Origin: Bordetella parapertussis
GTDB taxonomy: Bacteria; Pseudomonadota; Gammaproteobacteria; Burkholderiales; Burkholderiaceae_B
Length of the DNA: 44,834 bases
Assembly (NCBI GenBank): GCA_943331855.1
Contig: CALQNE010000002.1
Coordinates: 1-44,834, forward strand
Direction of reading: 5' to 3'
Shown here in pieces: positions 1 through 9,223 of this stretch. The first letter of the stretch is position 1, and each line of letters begins with the position of its first letter. The notes beneath the pieces were generated by a model. The model did not search any database and was not told the DNA's origin. It saw nothing but the letters and a program-made list of their open reading frames with translations. A program made the position numbers and the translations under genes.

Positions 1-121
1 AAGTATTTGTCTTCTTTTTTTATTATTCATTATTGTCTCTCTAAGATTCGATCATTCTAAATGACAACAAAACACATTAAAGGACCTACACTTTCATTAC
101 AAGTCGCTGATCTGAAAACGC

Positions 122-1000
122 TCAAGCACCTGCTTTTTTGATTTTGTCTTGGGTTTTTGTATCAAAATCACTCGCCTCATGGCGTTCGAGCAACTGCTCA
201 GAGAGATCGCCGGTCATACGGTTCACCATACGCCCACGTTTGACGGCGGGTCGCTGCAAAAGAAGATCAGCCCACCGCTGAACGTGCTTATATTCATGCA
301 CGCTCAAAAATTCAGCTGCCCCATATGACCACCCTTTAACCAACCCACCGTACCAAGGAAAAACGGCGATGTCGGCAATTGAGTATTGGTCACCGGCAAG
401 ATATTCGGTTTGAGCAAGACGTCGGTCAAGAACATCTAGTTCACGCTTAACTTCCATCGCAAAGCGGTCAATAGCGTATTCGATTTTAAATGGTGCATAA
501 GCATAGAAGTGACCAAATCCACCCCCCAAATAAGGCGCACTCCCCATTTGCCAAAACAGCCAATTCAATGCTTCTGTGCGACGCGCAATATCGGTCGGTA
601 GAAAGGCTTTGAATTTTTCTGCCAGATATAGCAAGATAGACCCTGATTCAAAGACGCGAATGGGTTTAGGCCCACTGCGATCCATTAAGGCGGGAATCTT
701 TGAGTTAGGATTGACATCGACAAAGCCCGAACCAAACTGAGCCCCCTCGCGGATGTTGATCAGCCAAGCGTCGTATTCTGCCCCTGAGTGGCCCGCCGCG
801 AGCAACTCTTCAAGCAGAATGGTGACTTTTACCCCGTTGGGTGTACCCAGCGAGTAAAGTTGGAGCGGATGTCGACCGATCGGCAATTCTTTATCGTGCG
901 TCGGCCCCGCAATAGGCCGATTAATACTCGCAAAGGCACCACCGTTGGGCTGAGTCCAGGTCCACACTGCAGGTGGTGTATAAGCATTTGAATCTGACAT
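122..1000 (-). CDS. yghU: Glutathione S-transferase, YghU type (disulfide-bond reductase)
   Basis: This 292-residue protein matches the YghU/Nu-class glutathione transferase family in length and layout. Those cytosolic enzymes bind two glutathiones and reduce organic disulfides and peroxides. The thioredoxin-like domain follows a roughly 45-residue N-terminal extension typical of YghU and carries the TPNGVKV motif (residues 53-59), whose Asn55 takes the place of the Tyr, Ser or Cys used by other GSTs. The NPNSKIPAL glutathione-binding loop and the ESGSILLYLAEKF segment follow, then an all-helical C-terminal domain. The gene stands alone, divergent from a Bug receptor gene across a 170-bp gap. 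The family call is firm. The physiological substrate cannot be read from sequence. Confidence 0.9.
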   Translation of the reverse strand: MSDSNAYTPPAVWTWTQPNGGAFASINRPIAGPTHDKELPIGRHPLQLYSLGTPNGVKVTILLEELLAAGHSGAEYDAWLINIREGAQFGSGFVDVNPNSKIPALMDRSGPKPIRVFESGSILLYLAEKFKAFLPTDIARRTEALNWLFWQMGSAPYLGGGFGHFYAYAPFKIEYAIDRFAMEVKRELDVLDRRLAQTEYLAGDQYSIADIAVFPWYGGLVKGWSYGAAEFLSVHEYKHVQRWADLLLQRPAVKRGRMVNRMTGDLSEQLLERHEASDFDTKTQDKIKKAGA

Positions 1001-1089
1001 GTTTATTCTCTCAATCTTTCAGCTATAGCCAGCGCAATCAGGGCGCATTGGGCATATTAGTATTTTTCTTTTACGCGTTGATGATACCC

Positions 1090-1118
1090 TTGAAAGGCCA
1101 CTAAAGACAAAGTATCTA
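1090..1118 (+). promoter_or_regulatory. Candidate sigma-70 promoter for the first Bug gene
   Basis: TTGAAA and TATCTA are separated by 17 bases in the gap between the divergent GST and Bug genes, about 50 bases before the Bug start codon. Spacing is ideal and each hexamer matches consensus at four or five positions. The call rests on pattern only. Confidence 0.4.
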
Positions 1119-1170
1119 CTAGACTAGCCGTAAGTGTCCCCAACGTACAAAAACTTTAAATAGGACGGAT

Positions 1171-2166
1171 ATGAACCATCTTGCGAATCTGAAAATATTA
1201 ACAAATACAACCGCCGCACTGCTCACTGTCGTTTGCGCGACCGTAACCGCTCAGGCTCAGGACGAAAACTATCCAAACAAATCGGTCCGCATCATTGTGC
1301 CCTTTGCTGCTGGCGGTTCAACCGACATCGTGGCTCGCATACTGGCCGATAAATTAGGCACCGAATTCAAGCAGACCTTTGTTGTCGATAATCGCTCAGG
1401 TGCCGCTGGCAATATTGGCGCAGATGCCGCCGCGAAAGCCCCCGCCGACGGCTACACATTACTCGTAGGGACCACAGGCACCCTGGCGATCAACCGTTAT
1501 TTGTACAAAGACATGACCTACGATGGCCTCAAAGACTTCGCGCCCGTGAGCTATACGTCTAGCATTACAAATATTCTAGTTGTATCGTCAAAGATTCCAG
1601 TGCGCACCGTCGCTGAGCTCATCGCGCTGGCCAAAAGCAAACCAGGCGAACTCAACTTTGCCTCTTCGGGCGCAGGAAGTTCGACGCATATGTCGAGCGA
1701 GTTATTCAAAGCCATGGCGGGTATCGATATTGTGCACGTTCCGTACCGCGGCAGCGCTCAGGCGATGAATGATGTGCTTTCAGGCCAAGTCACGATGTTG
1801 ATCGACAACGCCCCAAGCTCAGTAGGTTTTATCCAACAAGGAACACTCTATCCTTTGGCTGTAACAAGCAAAAAGCGTCTGCCAACGCTCCCAAATATAC
1901 CTACGATGGATGAATCAGGTTTAAAAGGTTATGAATCCTTGTCATGGAGTGGCATCGTTGTACCCGCTGCTACACCCAAGCCCATCATCGCCAAGTTAAA
2001 TCAAGCGATCAATCGACTTCTCGAAACTGAAGACGTTAAGCAACGGTTCAGCAGTATGGGGGTTGAACCGGTAGGTGGTACACCTGAAATTTTTGCCCGC
2101 CACATCCAAAGTGAAAGTGATAAATGGGGCAAGCTGATCAAAAGTGCCAATATCGCTGCGAACTGA
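1171..2166 (+). CDS. Bug/TctC-family periplasmic solute-binding receptor
   Basis: Bug proteins are extracytoplasmic receptors related to TctC of tripartite tricarboxylate transporters and usually bind small carboxylates or amides. The 331-residue product has a signal peptide (hydrophobic residues about 14-27, AQA cleavage near 29). The mature start is YPNKSVRIIVPF, followed by the ligand-loop motif AAGGSTD (46-52) and later the HVPYRG segment, all in family order. AGGA lies before the ATG. The next Bug gene begins 19 bases after the stop, so the two are probably cotranscribed. No TctA or TctB partner is nearby, so it must share a membrane module encoded elsewhere or act in sensing. Ligand unknown. 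Confidence 0.93.
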   Translation: MNHLANLKILTNTTAALLTVVCATVTAQAQDENYPNKSVRIIVPFAAGGSTDIVARILADKLGTEFKQTFVVDNRSGAAGNIGADAAAKAPADGYTLLVGTTGTLAINRYLYKDMTYDGLKDFAPVSYTSSITNILVVSSKIPVRTVAELIALAKSKPGELNFASSGAGSSTHMSSELFKAMAGIDIVHVPYRGSAQAMNDVLSGQVTMLIDNAPSSVGFIQQGTLYPLAVTSKKRLPTLPNIPTMDESGLKGYESLSWSGIVVPAATPKPIIAKLNQAINRLLETEDVKQRFSSMGVEPVGGTPEIFARHIQSESDKWGKLIKSANIAAN

Positions 2167-2185
2167 GCTGGCAAGGAAAACTGAC

Positions 2186-3157
2186 ATGCAAATGAAAAGC
2201 TACTGTAAGTTATTTGCTTTTTTGGGGCTTGCGCTCAGCCTGACGTCTGCTACAGCGGCTGAGTATCCTAACAAGCCCGTGCGCCTAATCGTTGGATTTT
2301 CGGCGGGTGGCAACGCCGATACGCCAACGCGTATTGTTGCAAATAAATTAGGCGAACTGTGGGGTTCGAGCGTTATCGTAGAAAACCGACCCGGTGCGGG
2401 CGGCAATATCGCGGCCGACATTGCAGCCAAAGCAGCTCCAGATGGCTATACCCTCATACTCTGCAACTCAGCCTCGCACGCCATCAACCCAGCCTTATAT
2501 AAAAAAATAACCTTTGACCCAATCAAAGATTTTGCCGCAATATCGCAACTTGGTTCATCGCCAAACGTACTCCTCATTCACGCATCCGGTCAGGCAACCA
2601 CCGTCGACGAGTTCATCGCGAATGCCAAAGCAAACCCCGGTAAGATTAGCGTCGGCTCGGCGGGCGTAGGTACTTCTCAACATTTATCGCTCGAAATGCT
2701 CAAGTTCTTAACAGGTGCCGATCTGCTTCATGTTCCGTACAAAGGTGGCATACCGGCTTTGTCTGATCTGCTAGGTGGCCAAATACCTGCAATGGTTGCC
2801 GGCATTCCAACAGCACTTCCAGCACTCCAAGGTGGCAAGGTGCGCGCCCTTGGCGTGACCTCGGCCACCCGTTCACCACAATTGCCTACGCTAGCCGCCA
2901 TTGGCGAGTCAATTCCGGGCTTTGATGTGACCTCGTGGTACGGAATATGCGCACCCAGCGGAGTCTCAGAAACAATCCTTAACAAGCTGAATGCCGATTT
3001 AGTGACCGTCTTGAACATGCCTGAGATACGTGATCGCTTGGCGGATCATGGCATCGATGCCATGCCAACAACGCGCGACCAATTTGCCACCTTCATCAAG
3101 ACTGAAATCGTCAAATGGGCAAAGATCATCAAAGACGCCGGCCTCACGTCAGACTAG
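2186..3157 (+). CDS. Bug/TctC-family periplasmic solute-binding receptor
   Basis: This is a second Bug receptor in tandem with the preceding one. The start chosen is the ATG preceded by AAGGAAAA, 19 bases after the upstream stop. It gives a clean signal peptide ending at ATAA about residue 25. An in-frame start at 2144 would overlap the upstream gene and spoil the signal sequence. The 323-residue product keeps the YPNKPVRLIVGF start and the HVPYKG segment. Its ligand loop reads SAGGNAD (39-45), not the common GGSTD or GGGTD, which suggests a different ligand from its neighbour. The two copies are clearly diverged, so this is an old duplication. Ligand unknown. Confidence 0.92.
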   Translation: MQMKSYCKLFAFLGLALSLTSATAAEYPNKPVRLIVGFSAGGNADTPTRIVANKLGELWGSSVIVENRPGAGGNIAADIAAKAAPDGYTLILCNSASHAINPALYKKITFDPIKDFAAISQLGSSPNVLLIHASGQATTVDEFIANAKANPGKISVGSAGVGTSQHLSLEMLKFLTGADLLHVPYKGGIPALSDLLGGQIPAMVAGIPTALPALQGGKVRALGVTSATRSPQLPTLAAIGESIPGFDVTSWYGICAPSGVSETILNKLNADLVTVLNMPEIRDRLADHGIDAMPTTRDQFATFIKTEIVKWAKIIKDAGLTSD

Positions 3158-3221
3158 CGGCACACGAAGTTGTCACGGCAAAATTACCTGTGTTTGCCGC
3201 CCGTACGCATAAGCTCAATAA

Positions 3222-3256
3222 AGAGTGGGGATTGCTTTAAGGCTTGGCCCCACTCT
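3222..3256 (-). terminator. Hairpin terminator between convergent Bug genes
   Basis: A 9-bp inverted repeat (AGAGTGGGG and CCCCACTCT, 17-base loop) spans the stop codon of the minus-strand Bug gene. Read on the minus strand it is followed by TTTATT, fitting a Rho-independent terminator. On the plus strand the following run is weaker. Confidence 0.6.
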
Positions 3257-4211
3257 CTTTCGCAACCTTGGCCCATTTCTCGAGGTCTTTTTGTAGGAAC
3301 TCGACAAACTCGTCTGGGGTATTCGTAACGATATCTACACCAAGATTTAAAAGTTGAGTTTTGATGTCCGGCTCAAGAAGCACGCGATGCAAAGTACTTG
3401 AAAGCGTTGCAATCACTTGAGGAGGCGTTTTTGCCGCAGCGAACATGCCATACCAGACGCTGGCAACATAGCCGGGCACACTCTTTTCTGAAACCGTCAC
3501 AATATCCGGAAACATCGGAAAGCGTTTTTCACTGGTTACGGCAAGCACGCGAACTTTGTCTGCCTTGACCTGACTAATCGAATTAATGATTCCGGTAATC
3601 GATACTTGTGTTTCATTGGCTAATAATGAGCCCATTGCCGGTGCCGCACCCTTGTAAGGGATAGACGTCATTTCAATTCCAGCCATTGATTGAAACAAAG
3701 CCATTTGTAAAAAAGTTGTGCTTGCTGAGGTCGCATAATTTAAGCGACCGGGATTCTTTTTAGCAAAAGCCAGCAACTCTTCCACGCTATAGATCGGAAC
3801 GGATGGATGAACCAGCAAAAACTGTGGGCCATCAACGATCAAACTGATTGGAGAAAAATCTTTAATCGGATCGAATTTTAAATTTGGATAGACCGATGGA
3901 TTAATGGTGTGGCTACCAGAATTAATCAAAATCGTATAGCCGTCAGGTTCAGATTTTGCGACTAACTCACTGGCAATTAAAGAGTCAGCGCCCGGTCGAT
4001 TTTCTGTGGTGATCGGCTGCCCAAGAATTTCGGACATGCGCTTTCCCAAAATTCTGGAAATCATGTCGGTCGACCCCCCCGGGGCAAAACCCACGACAAA
4101 GCGGATCGCTTTGTTAGGATATTGCGTTTGCGCCAGTGCAGAATGAGAGAGCACCAACGACGAGAAACATGCTGCAATCAAACCTAAATTGAGTCGTATT
4201 TTTTTGTTCAT
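3237..4211 (-). CDS. Bug/TctC-family periplasmic solute-binding receptor
   Basis: This 324-residue Bug receptor has a signal peptide (MNKKIRLN charged start, hydrophobic core about 9-24, ALA cleavage near 27). The mature protein begins YPNKAIRFVVGF and carries the ligand-loop motif APGGSTD (43-49) and a SIPYKG segment. GGAGA sits eight bases before the ATG. It lies 45 bases downstream of the desaturase gene on the same strand and could be read through from it. It converges on the tandem Bug pair across a shared hairpin. Transport partners are absent, as for the other Bug genes here. Ligand unknown. Confidence 0.92.
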   Translation of the reverse strand: MNKKIRLNLGLIAACFSSLVLSHSALAQTQYPNKAIRFVVGFAPGGSTDMISRILGKRMSEILGQPITTENRPGADSLIASELVAKSEPDGYTILINSGSHTINPSVYPNLKFDPIKDFSPISLIVDGPQFLLVHPSVPIYSVEELLAFAKKNPGRLNYATSASTTFLQMALFQSMAGIEMTSIPYKGAAPAMGSLLANETQVSITGIINSISQVKADKVRVLAVTSEKRFPMFPDIVTVSEKSVPGYVASVWYGMFAAAKTPPQVIATLSSTLHRVLLEPDIKTQLLNLGVDIVTNTPDEFVEFLQKDLEKWAKVAKESGAKP

Positions 4212-4256
4212 TTATGCGTCTCCAAATATATTTTTATTTTAGGATCACGATGACTA

Positions 4257-5186
4257 TCAGTCGTTTTGAATATCGGCCTTACGCGCTCCCGGCCGAACAA
4301 CGTCTTTCGCCAGACCTAGATATTCTAGCAATTGTACAAAAGTAAAGGTCAGATCGATCTCAAACCAGCGGTGTCCATGCTTCGCAGAACGGGCATCCGC
4401 ATGGTGATTGTTATGCCACCCCTCGCCCACAGCAATGAGCGCTACAAACCAATTGTTGCGACTATCGTCAGCGGTATCGTAATTGCGATAACCAAAGATA
4501 TGCGCCAAAGAGTTAACCGACCAGGTAATGTGCCAAACGGCACCCGTACGAACAAAAACACCCCAAATCACCAAACTTGCACCAAACTGAGCGGCTTCAG
4601 CAAAGGATCGGCCTATCACCAGCTGAGTGATAAAACCGATTAAAAAAAATAAGAACCATGAGCCTAAAAGAATCAGTGGATATAGCAGCGTTGTCTCTAA
4701 TTTTTTATAAAAAGGGTCGCGCAAGATATCTTTCGCAAACCGCGAATAAATCTCCAGGCGATCCAGGTTGTCGTTTTTTAAAAACATCCAACCCATATGG
4801 CCCCAAAAAAATCCCGCCAGGGGGCTATGCGGATCATCACGCTTATCAGAATACACATGATGCAAACGGTGTACCGCCACCCACCTTGCTGGCGTATCTT
4901 GCATGCAGCAAACGCCCAATGCAGCAAAACTATATTCAAGCCATTTAGGGCAAACCAGCCCCCGGTGTGTCAGGATCCGGTGGTAACAAAGATTGATGCC
5001 AATACTACCAAAAACAAAAAGACCTGCAATCATCACCCAGACACCCGACCAACTAAATAACCAGGGTAAGAAGGCCAGCAGCGCCAAAAGATGAAAAATG
5101 ATGACGGTCAGTGTGTAAGGCCATTCTATTTTTCGAAGGACCACACCAATCGGACGCGGCAAGGCCGTTGTAATTTTTAAAGTCAT
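4257..5186 (-). CDS. Acyl-CoA desaturase (membrane fatty acid desaturase)
   Basis: This is an integral-membrane di-iron enzyme of the delta-9 (stearoyl-CoA) desaturase family that puts a double bond into saturated acyl chains for membrane lipids. All histidine boxes are present: H69xxxxH74 (HRILTH), HRLHH (106-110) and HNNHH (258-262), plus the conserved NSLAHI (225-230) that supplies a further ligand. Four hydrophobic stretches (about 25-65, 83-95, 165-190, 200-215) fit the fold. Length (309 residues) is normal for bacterial forms. A terminator-like hairpin separates it from the upstream racemase-fold gene, so it probably has its own promoter. Family assignment is firm; exact regiospecificity is inferred. 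Confidence 0.92.
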   Translation of the reverse strand: MTLKITTALPRPIGVVLRKIEWPYTLTVIIFHLLALLAFLPWLFSWSGVWVMIAGLFVFGSIGINLCYHRILTHRGLVCPKWLEYSFAALGVCCMQDTPARWVAVHRLHHVYSDKRDDPHSPLAGFFWGHMGWMFLKNDNLDRLEIYSRFAKDILRDPFYKKLETTLLYPLILLGSWFLFFLIGFITQLVIGRSFAEAAQFGASLVIWGVFVRTGAVWHITWSVNSLAHIFGYRNYDTADDSRNNWFVALIAVGEGWHNNHHADARSAKHGHRWFEIDLTFTFVQLLEYLGLAKDVVRPGARKADIQND

Positions 5187-5224
5187 ACCGCCTCGGCCGA
5201 TAGCGGCGTGGTTACTTGCGATTT

Positions 5225-5260
5225 AAAAACAGGCTAAAGCATCTTATGCCAAAGCCTGTT
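5225..5260 (-). terminator. Rho-independent terminator after the Bug/racemase-fold operon
   Basis: On the minus strand AACAGGCT and AGCCTGTT form an 8-bp stem with a smaller inner GCAT/ATGC stem, followed by TTTTTAAAT. It lies just after the racemase-fold gene and before the desaturase gene, as expected for the end of that operon. Confidence 0.7.
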
Positions 5261-5308
5261 AACACGTCCCAGCCTTTGCGATATTCAGGTCAGCTACACC
5301 CTCCCTAC

Positions 5309-6085
5309 TCAGCGTAAAAATATCTCTTGCAGTTTTACTTTGAAATCAGGAGAGACCCCTGTCGACCCACGCTGAGGAACGCCTAGCGCTTGTAAATCAA
5401 CCGCCCGTTCTGCACTCTTGATGACATTTGCCATGATGTCAATCAGCGGTACGCCATCAACGTGACGAAGATCGTGATCAACAAAGAACATGTTTAGCGG
5501 ACCACCCGCAGGAATAAGCACATTCGCGCCGCGTGCGATCACTTCCCGGGCCGCCTTACTGAAGGCCTCAATTCCAGCCGCAGGGTCTTGATAGAGACGC
5601 GGAAAGTCTGAATACCGCATCTCGAGCGACGCGCCTTCGACCAGCATCTCCCCAAGTCCATAGCGTTGCGTCATCAACTCCATTTTTTTACGACTGCCTG
5701 AGTTATGCGTCAAAAAACCAAAACGCGCACCCATCTGGGCAGCAAGGTGAACTGCGCACTCTGTAATAAAGACAGCTGGAATGTCTGTCATTTCACGAAT
5801 TTCAGGCCGGCCCGCGTCATTGGTGCTCACGTTGACGAACGCGGCATAACCGCGCTGCTCGGCAAGAATCCCGTTACGTGCAACCTCACGCGAAACCAGA
5901 TGCAAGCCACTGTCAAGGTAGTCTACCCCTGGATAGGTCTCACTGACGGCATGAAACTCGACCTTGAGCCCGGGTCGAACCACGCGATTAGCATGGCGCT
6001 TTGCAGACTCTTGATATACGGCCCAGTTAGCCGCGTCAGCTTGACCTGAACTGCTTTGCAGCCAAAGTGTTGATTGATTAGACAT
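5309..6085 (-). CDS. Asp/Glu/hydantoin racemase-fold protein lacking both catalytic cysteines
   Basis: The 258-residue product resembles the Asp/Glu/hydantoin racemase superfamily in its two half-domains. The segment FVNVSTNDAG (83-92) aligns with the first catalytic loop (usually ACxxDPG), and VLIPAGGPL (189-197) with the second (usually LGCAG). In both loops the catalytic Cys is gone, apparently Ser87 and Ala193; the only Cys is residue 110. Two-base racemisation is therefore unlikely, and a lyase, isomerase or binding role is possible. The start chosen has GAGGAG upstream and lies 15 bases after the stop of the Bug gene, so the two form an operon and this protein may act on the Bug ligand. 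Substrate unknown. Confidence 0.75.
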   Translation of the reverse strand: MSNQSTLWLQSSSGQADAANWAVYQESAKRHANRVVRPGLKVEFHAVSETYPGVDYLDSGLHLVSREVARNGILAEQRGYAAFVNVSTNDAGRPEIREMTDIPAVFITECAVHLAAQMGARFGFLTHNSGSRKKMELMTQRYGLGEMLVEGASLEMRYSDFPRLYQDPAAGIEAFSKAAREVIARGANVLIPAGGPLNMFFVDHDLRHVDGVPLIDIMANVIKSAERAVDLQALGVPQRGSTGVSPDFKVKLQEIFLR

Positions 6086-6099
6086 GTTGTCTTGACTCC

Positions 6100-7134
6100 T
6101 CAGTCGATTTTTACGTTTGCGGCTTTGATGACCTTCAGCCACTTATCTAGTTCACTCTTGACTAACGCGCCAAATTCGGCGGGCGTACTCCCTACAGGCT
6201 CCATCTCTTGTGCCAGAAGCTTAGCGCGCACCTCTGGCTTTTTAAGCACGAGACTAATTGTTGCATAGAGCTGCTGAACGATCTCGGGTGCAGTCCCAGC
6301 TGGTGCGAAGAGACCGATCCAAACCGATGAATCATAACCGGGCACACCTGACTCTGCGATCGTTGGTACATCAGGGTTCAGCACGGAGCGTGTGCTGCCA
6401 GTCACCGCTAGAACACGCAACTTACCCGCCTTAATCAGTCGATTAGACGTGGCACCAGCGTCTAGCATGAGCGATACTTGTCCGCTAAGCAAATCCGCCA
6501 TGGCGGGCGCACTACCCTTGTAGGGCACATGTACGATATCGATCCCCGTCATCACCTTTAACAGTTCCATCCCCAAATGGGTCGTTGCCCCATTACCCGA
6601 CGAACCATAGTTGATCTGACCAGGGCGCGATCTGGCGTAATCAATCAGCTCTTGCACCGAGTTAACCGGCATCGAAGGATTGACAACCAGCAGATTAGAG
6701 AAACTCACCCACTGCGAAATAGGCGCAAAGTCGCGCAAGGCGTCGTAATTCAGTTTGGGATGAAGCCCATGATTGATGACAATGTTGGGTGACGTTGCAT
6801 AAAGCGTGTAGCCGTCTGGCGCTGACTTTGCTGCCAACTCGGCACCAATCACGGTGCCGGCGCCCGGTTTATTCTCGACGATGAAGGTTTGCCCAAGGGC
6901 CTCACCCATATGTTGTGCCATCAGCCGCGCGAGGATGTCACTACCACCACCTGGCGCAAGGGGCACGATGATTCTGACTGGCCGATTAGGCCAAGTTTGC
7001 GCATCACTTGCCGTAGCGCCTATCGCACAGACAATCACAAAGGCACTTATGAGCCCGCGCGCAAGTTGCTGCGGCATCGACCGTTTAATGAACAACTGAA
7101 CATAACGTTGAACCCACCAACCTGATGCATTCAT
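6100..7134 (-). CDS. Bug/TctC-family periplasmic solute-binding receptor
   Basis: This Bug receptor has mature start TWPNRPVRIIVPL, ligand-loop motif APGGGSD (60-66) and an HVPYKG segment. GAGG precedes the ATG at 7134, giving 344 residues with a long N-terminal region before the hydrophobic core (about 29-43). The alternative ATG at 7077 gives a more ordinary signal peptide but has no ribosome binding site. It is the first gene of a two-gene operon with the racemase-fold protein. This pairing is more informative than for the isolated Bug genes, since the enzyme probably handles the same compound. Ligand unknown. Confidence 0.9.
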   Translation of the reverse strand: MNASGWWVQRYVQLFIKRSMPQQLARGLISAFVIVCAIGATASDAQTWPNRPVRIIVPLAPGGGSDILARLMAQHMGEALGQTFIVENKPGAGTVIGAELAAKSAPDGYTLYATSPNIVINHGLHPKLNYDALRDFAPISQWVSFSNLLVVNPSMPVNSVQELIDYARSRPGQINYGSSGNGATTHLGMELLKVMTGIDIVHVPYKGSAPAMADLLSGQVSLMLDAGATSNRLIKAGKLRVLAVTGSTRSVLNPDVPTIAESGVPGYDSSVWIGLFAPAGTAPEIVQQLYATISLVLKKPEVRAKLLAQEMEPVGSTPAEFGALVKSELDKWLKVIKAANVKID

Positions 7135-7205
7135 CTGAATCCTCGGCTTAAAAGTATGTAGCAGACCGCCAACTCTTGCACGACATCGATTAAATCATTG
7201 CTGGC

Positions 7206-7676
7206 TTATTGACCACCGCTTGAGCAGGTCTTTTTCATTTCTGCACAAACTTTAAGAATGGACGCCACTACCTGTGAGGTACCAGGATCAGCGGTCGACG
7301 ATCCAGCACTCGCCGCAATCAGTAACTGAGAGGTGTTATCGCTTAGTGCAACTACGTTCAGCGAAGCACTCTTTGGGCCCTCAGCGACTTTGAGACGCAG
7401 GCCTGCATCATCTTGAGAGACAATCGTCACCATATTATTAGAGGACGCCAACTTCACAACGGTGGCATATACATTTTTTGCAGGAACCTCAAGAATAACC
7501 GTCGCGAACTGATAGGCAGGTTTACCATTTTGGTCATCTTGCGTCAGCTGATGAATTCTTCCTTCTATATGTCGTGCAGCCATAATCCATTGGGCCTGAG
7601 CCACAGTTGCGACCGAAATCATAAGGACTGTTGTGATTGACTGAAGCAGTGAGATGACTATTTTTTTAGTTTGCAT
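7206..7676 (-). CDS. Secreted protein of unknown function
   Basis: I do not recognise this 156-residue protein. It has a clear signal peptide (MQTKK, hydrophobic about 6-24, AQA cleavage near 28). The mature part is small and mostly beta by pattern, with VILEVPAKNVYATVVKLA followed by a Ser/Thr-rich stretch and a C-terminal segment with two cysteines that could form a disulfide. The start chosen has GGAGAAG six bases upstream; an earlier in-frame start at 7700 lacks this and lengthens the signal. It lies on the same strand between the RND channel gene and the Bug operon, but no functional link is evident. Confidence 0.7.
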   Translation of the reverse strand: MQTKKIVISLLQSITTVLMISVATVAQAQWIMAARHIEGRIHQLTQDDQNGKPAYQFATVILEVPAKNVYATVVKLASSNNMVTIVSQDDAGLRLKVAEGPKSASLNVVALSDNTSQLLIAASAGSSTADPGTSQVVASILKVCAEMKKTCSSGGQ

Positions 7677-7758
7677 TTTTATCTTCTCCAGATACAGCAC
7701 ATGAACGCTTATACGCTCAACCCATGATAGCAGTTATCCTTGACAGCAGACGGTCATA

Positions 7759-9216
7759 TTACCTATCCGCTTGACGAGCCTCCCACCCTCCTCCCAGCGC
7801 TTTAATAAGTGCGACGCTCGTCAACAGTCTATTTCGTGCAATTTCAACCGCTTCGCGTTCTGCGTCCAAAGAGGTACGCTGCGCAATCACCACATCCATC
7901 AAAGACGCCAAGCCAGCTCGATACCGTCTGAGCGCAAGAAACGTTGCGCGATCCGCACTTATCACTGCATCCTGTTGATAAGCGGCTTGAGTAGAAAGAA
8001 AGCGTAACCCAGATATTGAGCTTTCTACCTCTTGAAAGGCACGCAGCAAGGTAGCTTGATAGGCGGCTATGCGCTCTTGATAAGCAGCACGGGTACGGTC
8101 GACATTTAAGCCAATGCGCCCAGCATTAAAAATTTGCTGAAATAACGAAGCACCAACAGCCCAGACAGAACTCGTTCCGTTGGCAAGCGTTGATAGATCA
8201 GCGGTGTTAAACCCTAAGGCGGCCGTCAGTTGAATCGTCGGAAAATAAGCCGCAGTCGCTATACCGATTTCAGCGTTATACGCAACAAGTTCGCGCTCGG
8301 CGGTTGCGATATCGGGGCGTCGCTGCAACAGATCTGAGGGCAATCCAACCGGTATGACTGGCGCCACCAACTTGAAGCGCTGACGGGTAACGGTAAAACC
8401 TTCCGGCTGCCTGCCGAGCAATACGGCCAATTTATAGAGCAACTGGGTGCGGCGTTTTTCGGTACCCGCTAGCTGTGCCTGCGTGGTGCGCAAATCAGTA
8501 TCCACATAGGCCAGATCGATATCATGGGCAAGGCCATCACGTCTGCGCGCAGCCACCAGGTCGCGGGCCGTTTGGCGTAAAGCAATGTTCTCTTCGAGAA
8601 TACGCAGCAGTTCATCTGTTGTGCGCAGTTCGAAATATGTTTGAGCAACCTCTGCCGTTAAGGTCAGCAGCGCAGTCTGATACGCGGCGACACTTGAATC
8701 AAGACGGGCTTGCGCAGCTTCGATTTGCCGACGTATGCGTCCCCAGAAATCAATTTCATAGTTTGTGTATAAGGGAATTGCAGCAATACCGTTCGTGGTA
8801 AAGCTCGGCATGTAGCCATGCGAGACGTTATTGGGAATATTAGGTGTATCACTAGAAGTATTTGATGAAATACCAGAGCGACCGTTCACTAATCCAAAAT
8901 TAATTTCTGGAGATAAGTAAGTTGACGAAATTCCAGCGATGGCCTGCGCTTGCATCACCCGTGTTGCGACCGCAAGTAAATCAGGATTTTTTTGAATCGC
9001 CTGATTTTCAAAATCATTTAATACAGGATCGGCAAACACTGTCCACCAGTCGCCGCGTCCAACGTCATCTTGTGGCTCGGCAATTGCCCAGGGGCCCACT
9101 TCAGTAAAGGACGGGGCAACGGCAATATCCGGACGCACATAATCAGGGCCTACAGGCGCACAAGCACTTAGCAGAGCAATCGTACAGAACGCGACACTGT
9201 AGCGCATCAGTGACAT
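7759..9216 (-). CDS. RND efflux outer-membrane channel lipoprotein, NodT/OprM family
   Basis: This TolC-like outer-membrane factor forms the exit duct of a tripartite RND efflux pump. The lipobox LLSAC ends at Cys19, so the mature protein is a lipoprotein, and the following VGPDYVRP is the usual start of NodT-type factors. The sequence contains the two family repeats (helical hairpins with LxxRPDI and AYQATLLRAFQEVE segments). Length (485 residues) is normal. It starts seven bases after the adaptor gene stop, so the two are cotranscribed. The pump gene is divergent just beyond. The exported substrate cannot be inferred. Confidence 0.93.
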   Translation of the reverse strand: MSLMRYSVAFCTIALLSACAPVGPDYVRPDIAVAPSFTEVGPWAIAEPQDDVGRGDWWTVFADPVLNDFENQAIQKNPDLLAVATRVMQAQAIAGISSTYLSPEINFGLVNGRSGISSNTSSDTPNIPNNVSHGYMPSFTTNGIAAIPLYTNYEIDFWGRIRRQIEAAQARLDSSVAAYQTALLTLTAEVAQTYFELRTTDELLRILEENIALRQTARDLVAARRRDGLAHDIDLAYVDTDLRTTQAQLAGTEKRRTQLLYKLAVLLGRQPEGFTVTRQRFKLVAPVIPVGLPSDLLQRRPDIATAERELVAYNAEIGIATAAYFPTIQLTAALGFNTADLSTLANGTSSVWAVGASLFQQIFNAGRIGLNVDRTRAAYQERIAAYQATLLRAFQEVESSISGLRFLSTQAAYQQDAVISADRATFLALRRYRAGLASLMDVVIAQRTSLDAEREAVEIARNRLLTSVALIKALGGGWEARQADR

Positions 9217-9223
9217 GAGCTGC

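Noticed and set aside
2144..2185. Earlier start for the second Bug gene
   Set aside because: It overlaps the upstream gene and adds a polar segment before the signal peptide; the ATG at 2186 has AAGGAAAA in front.
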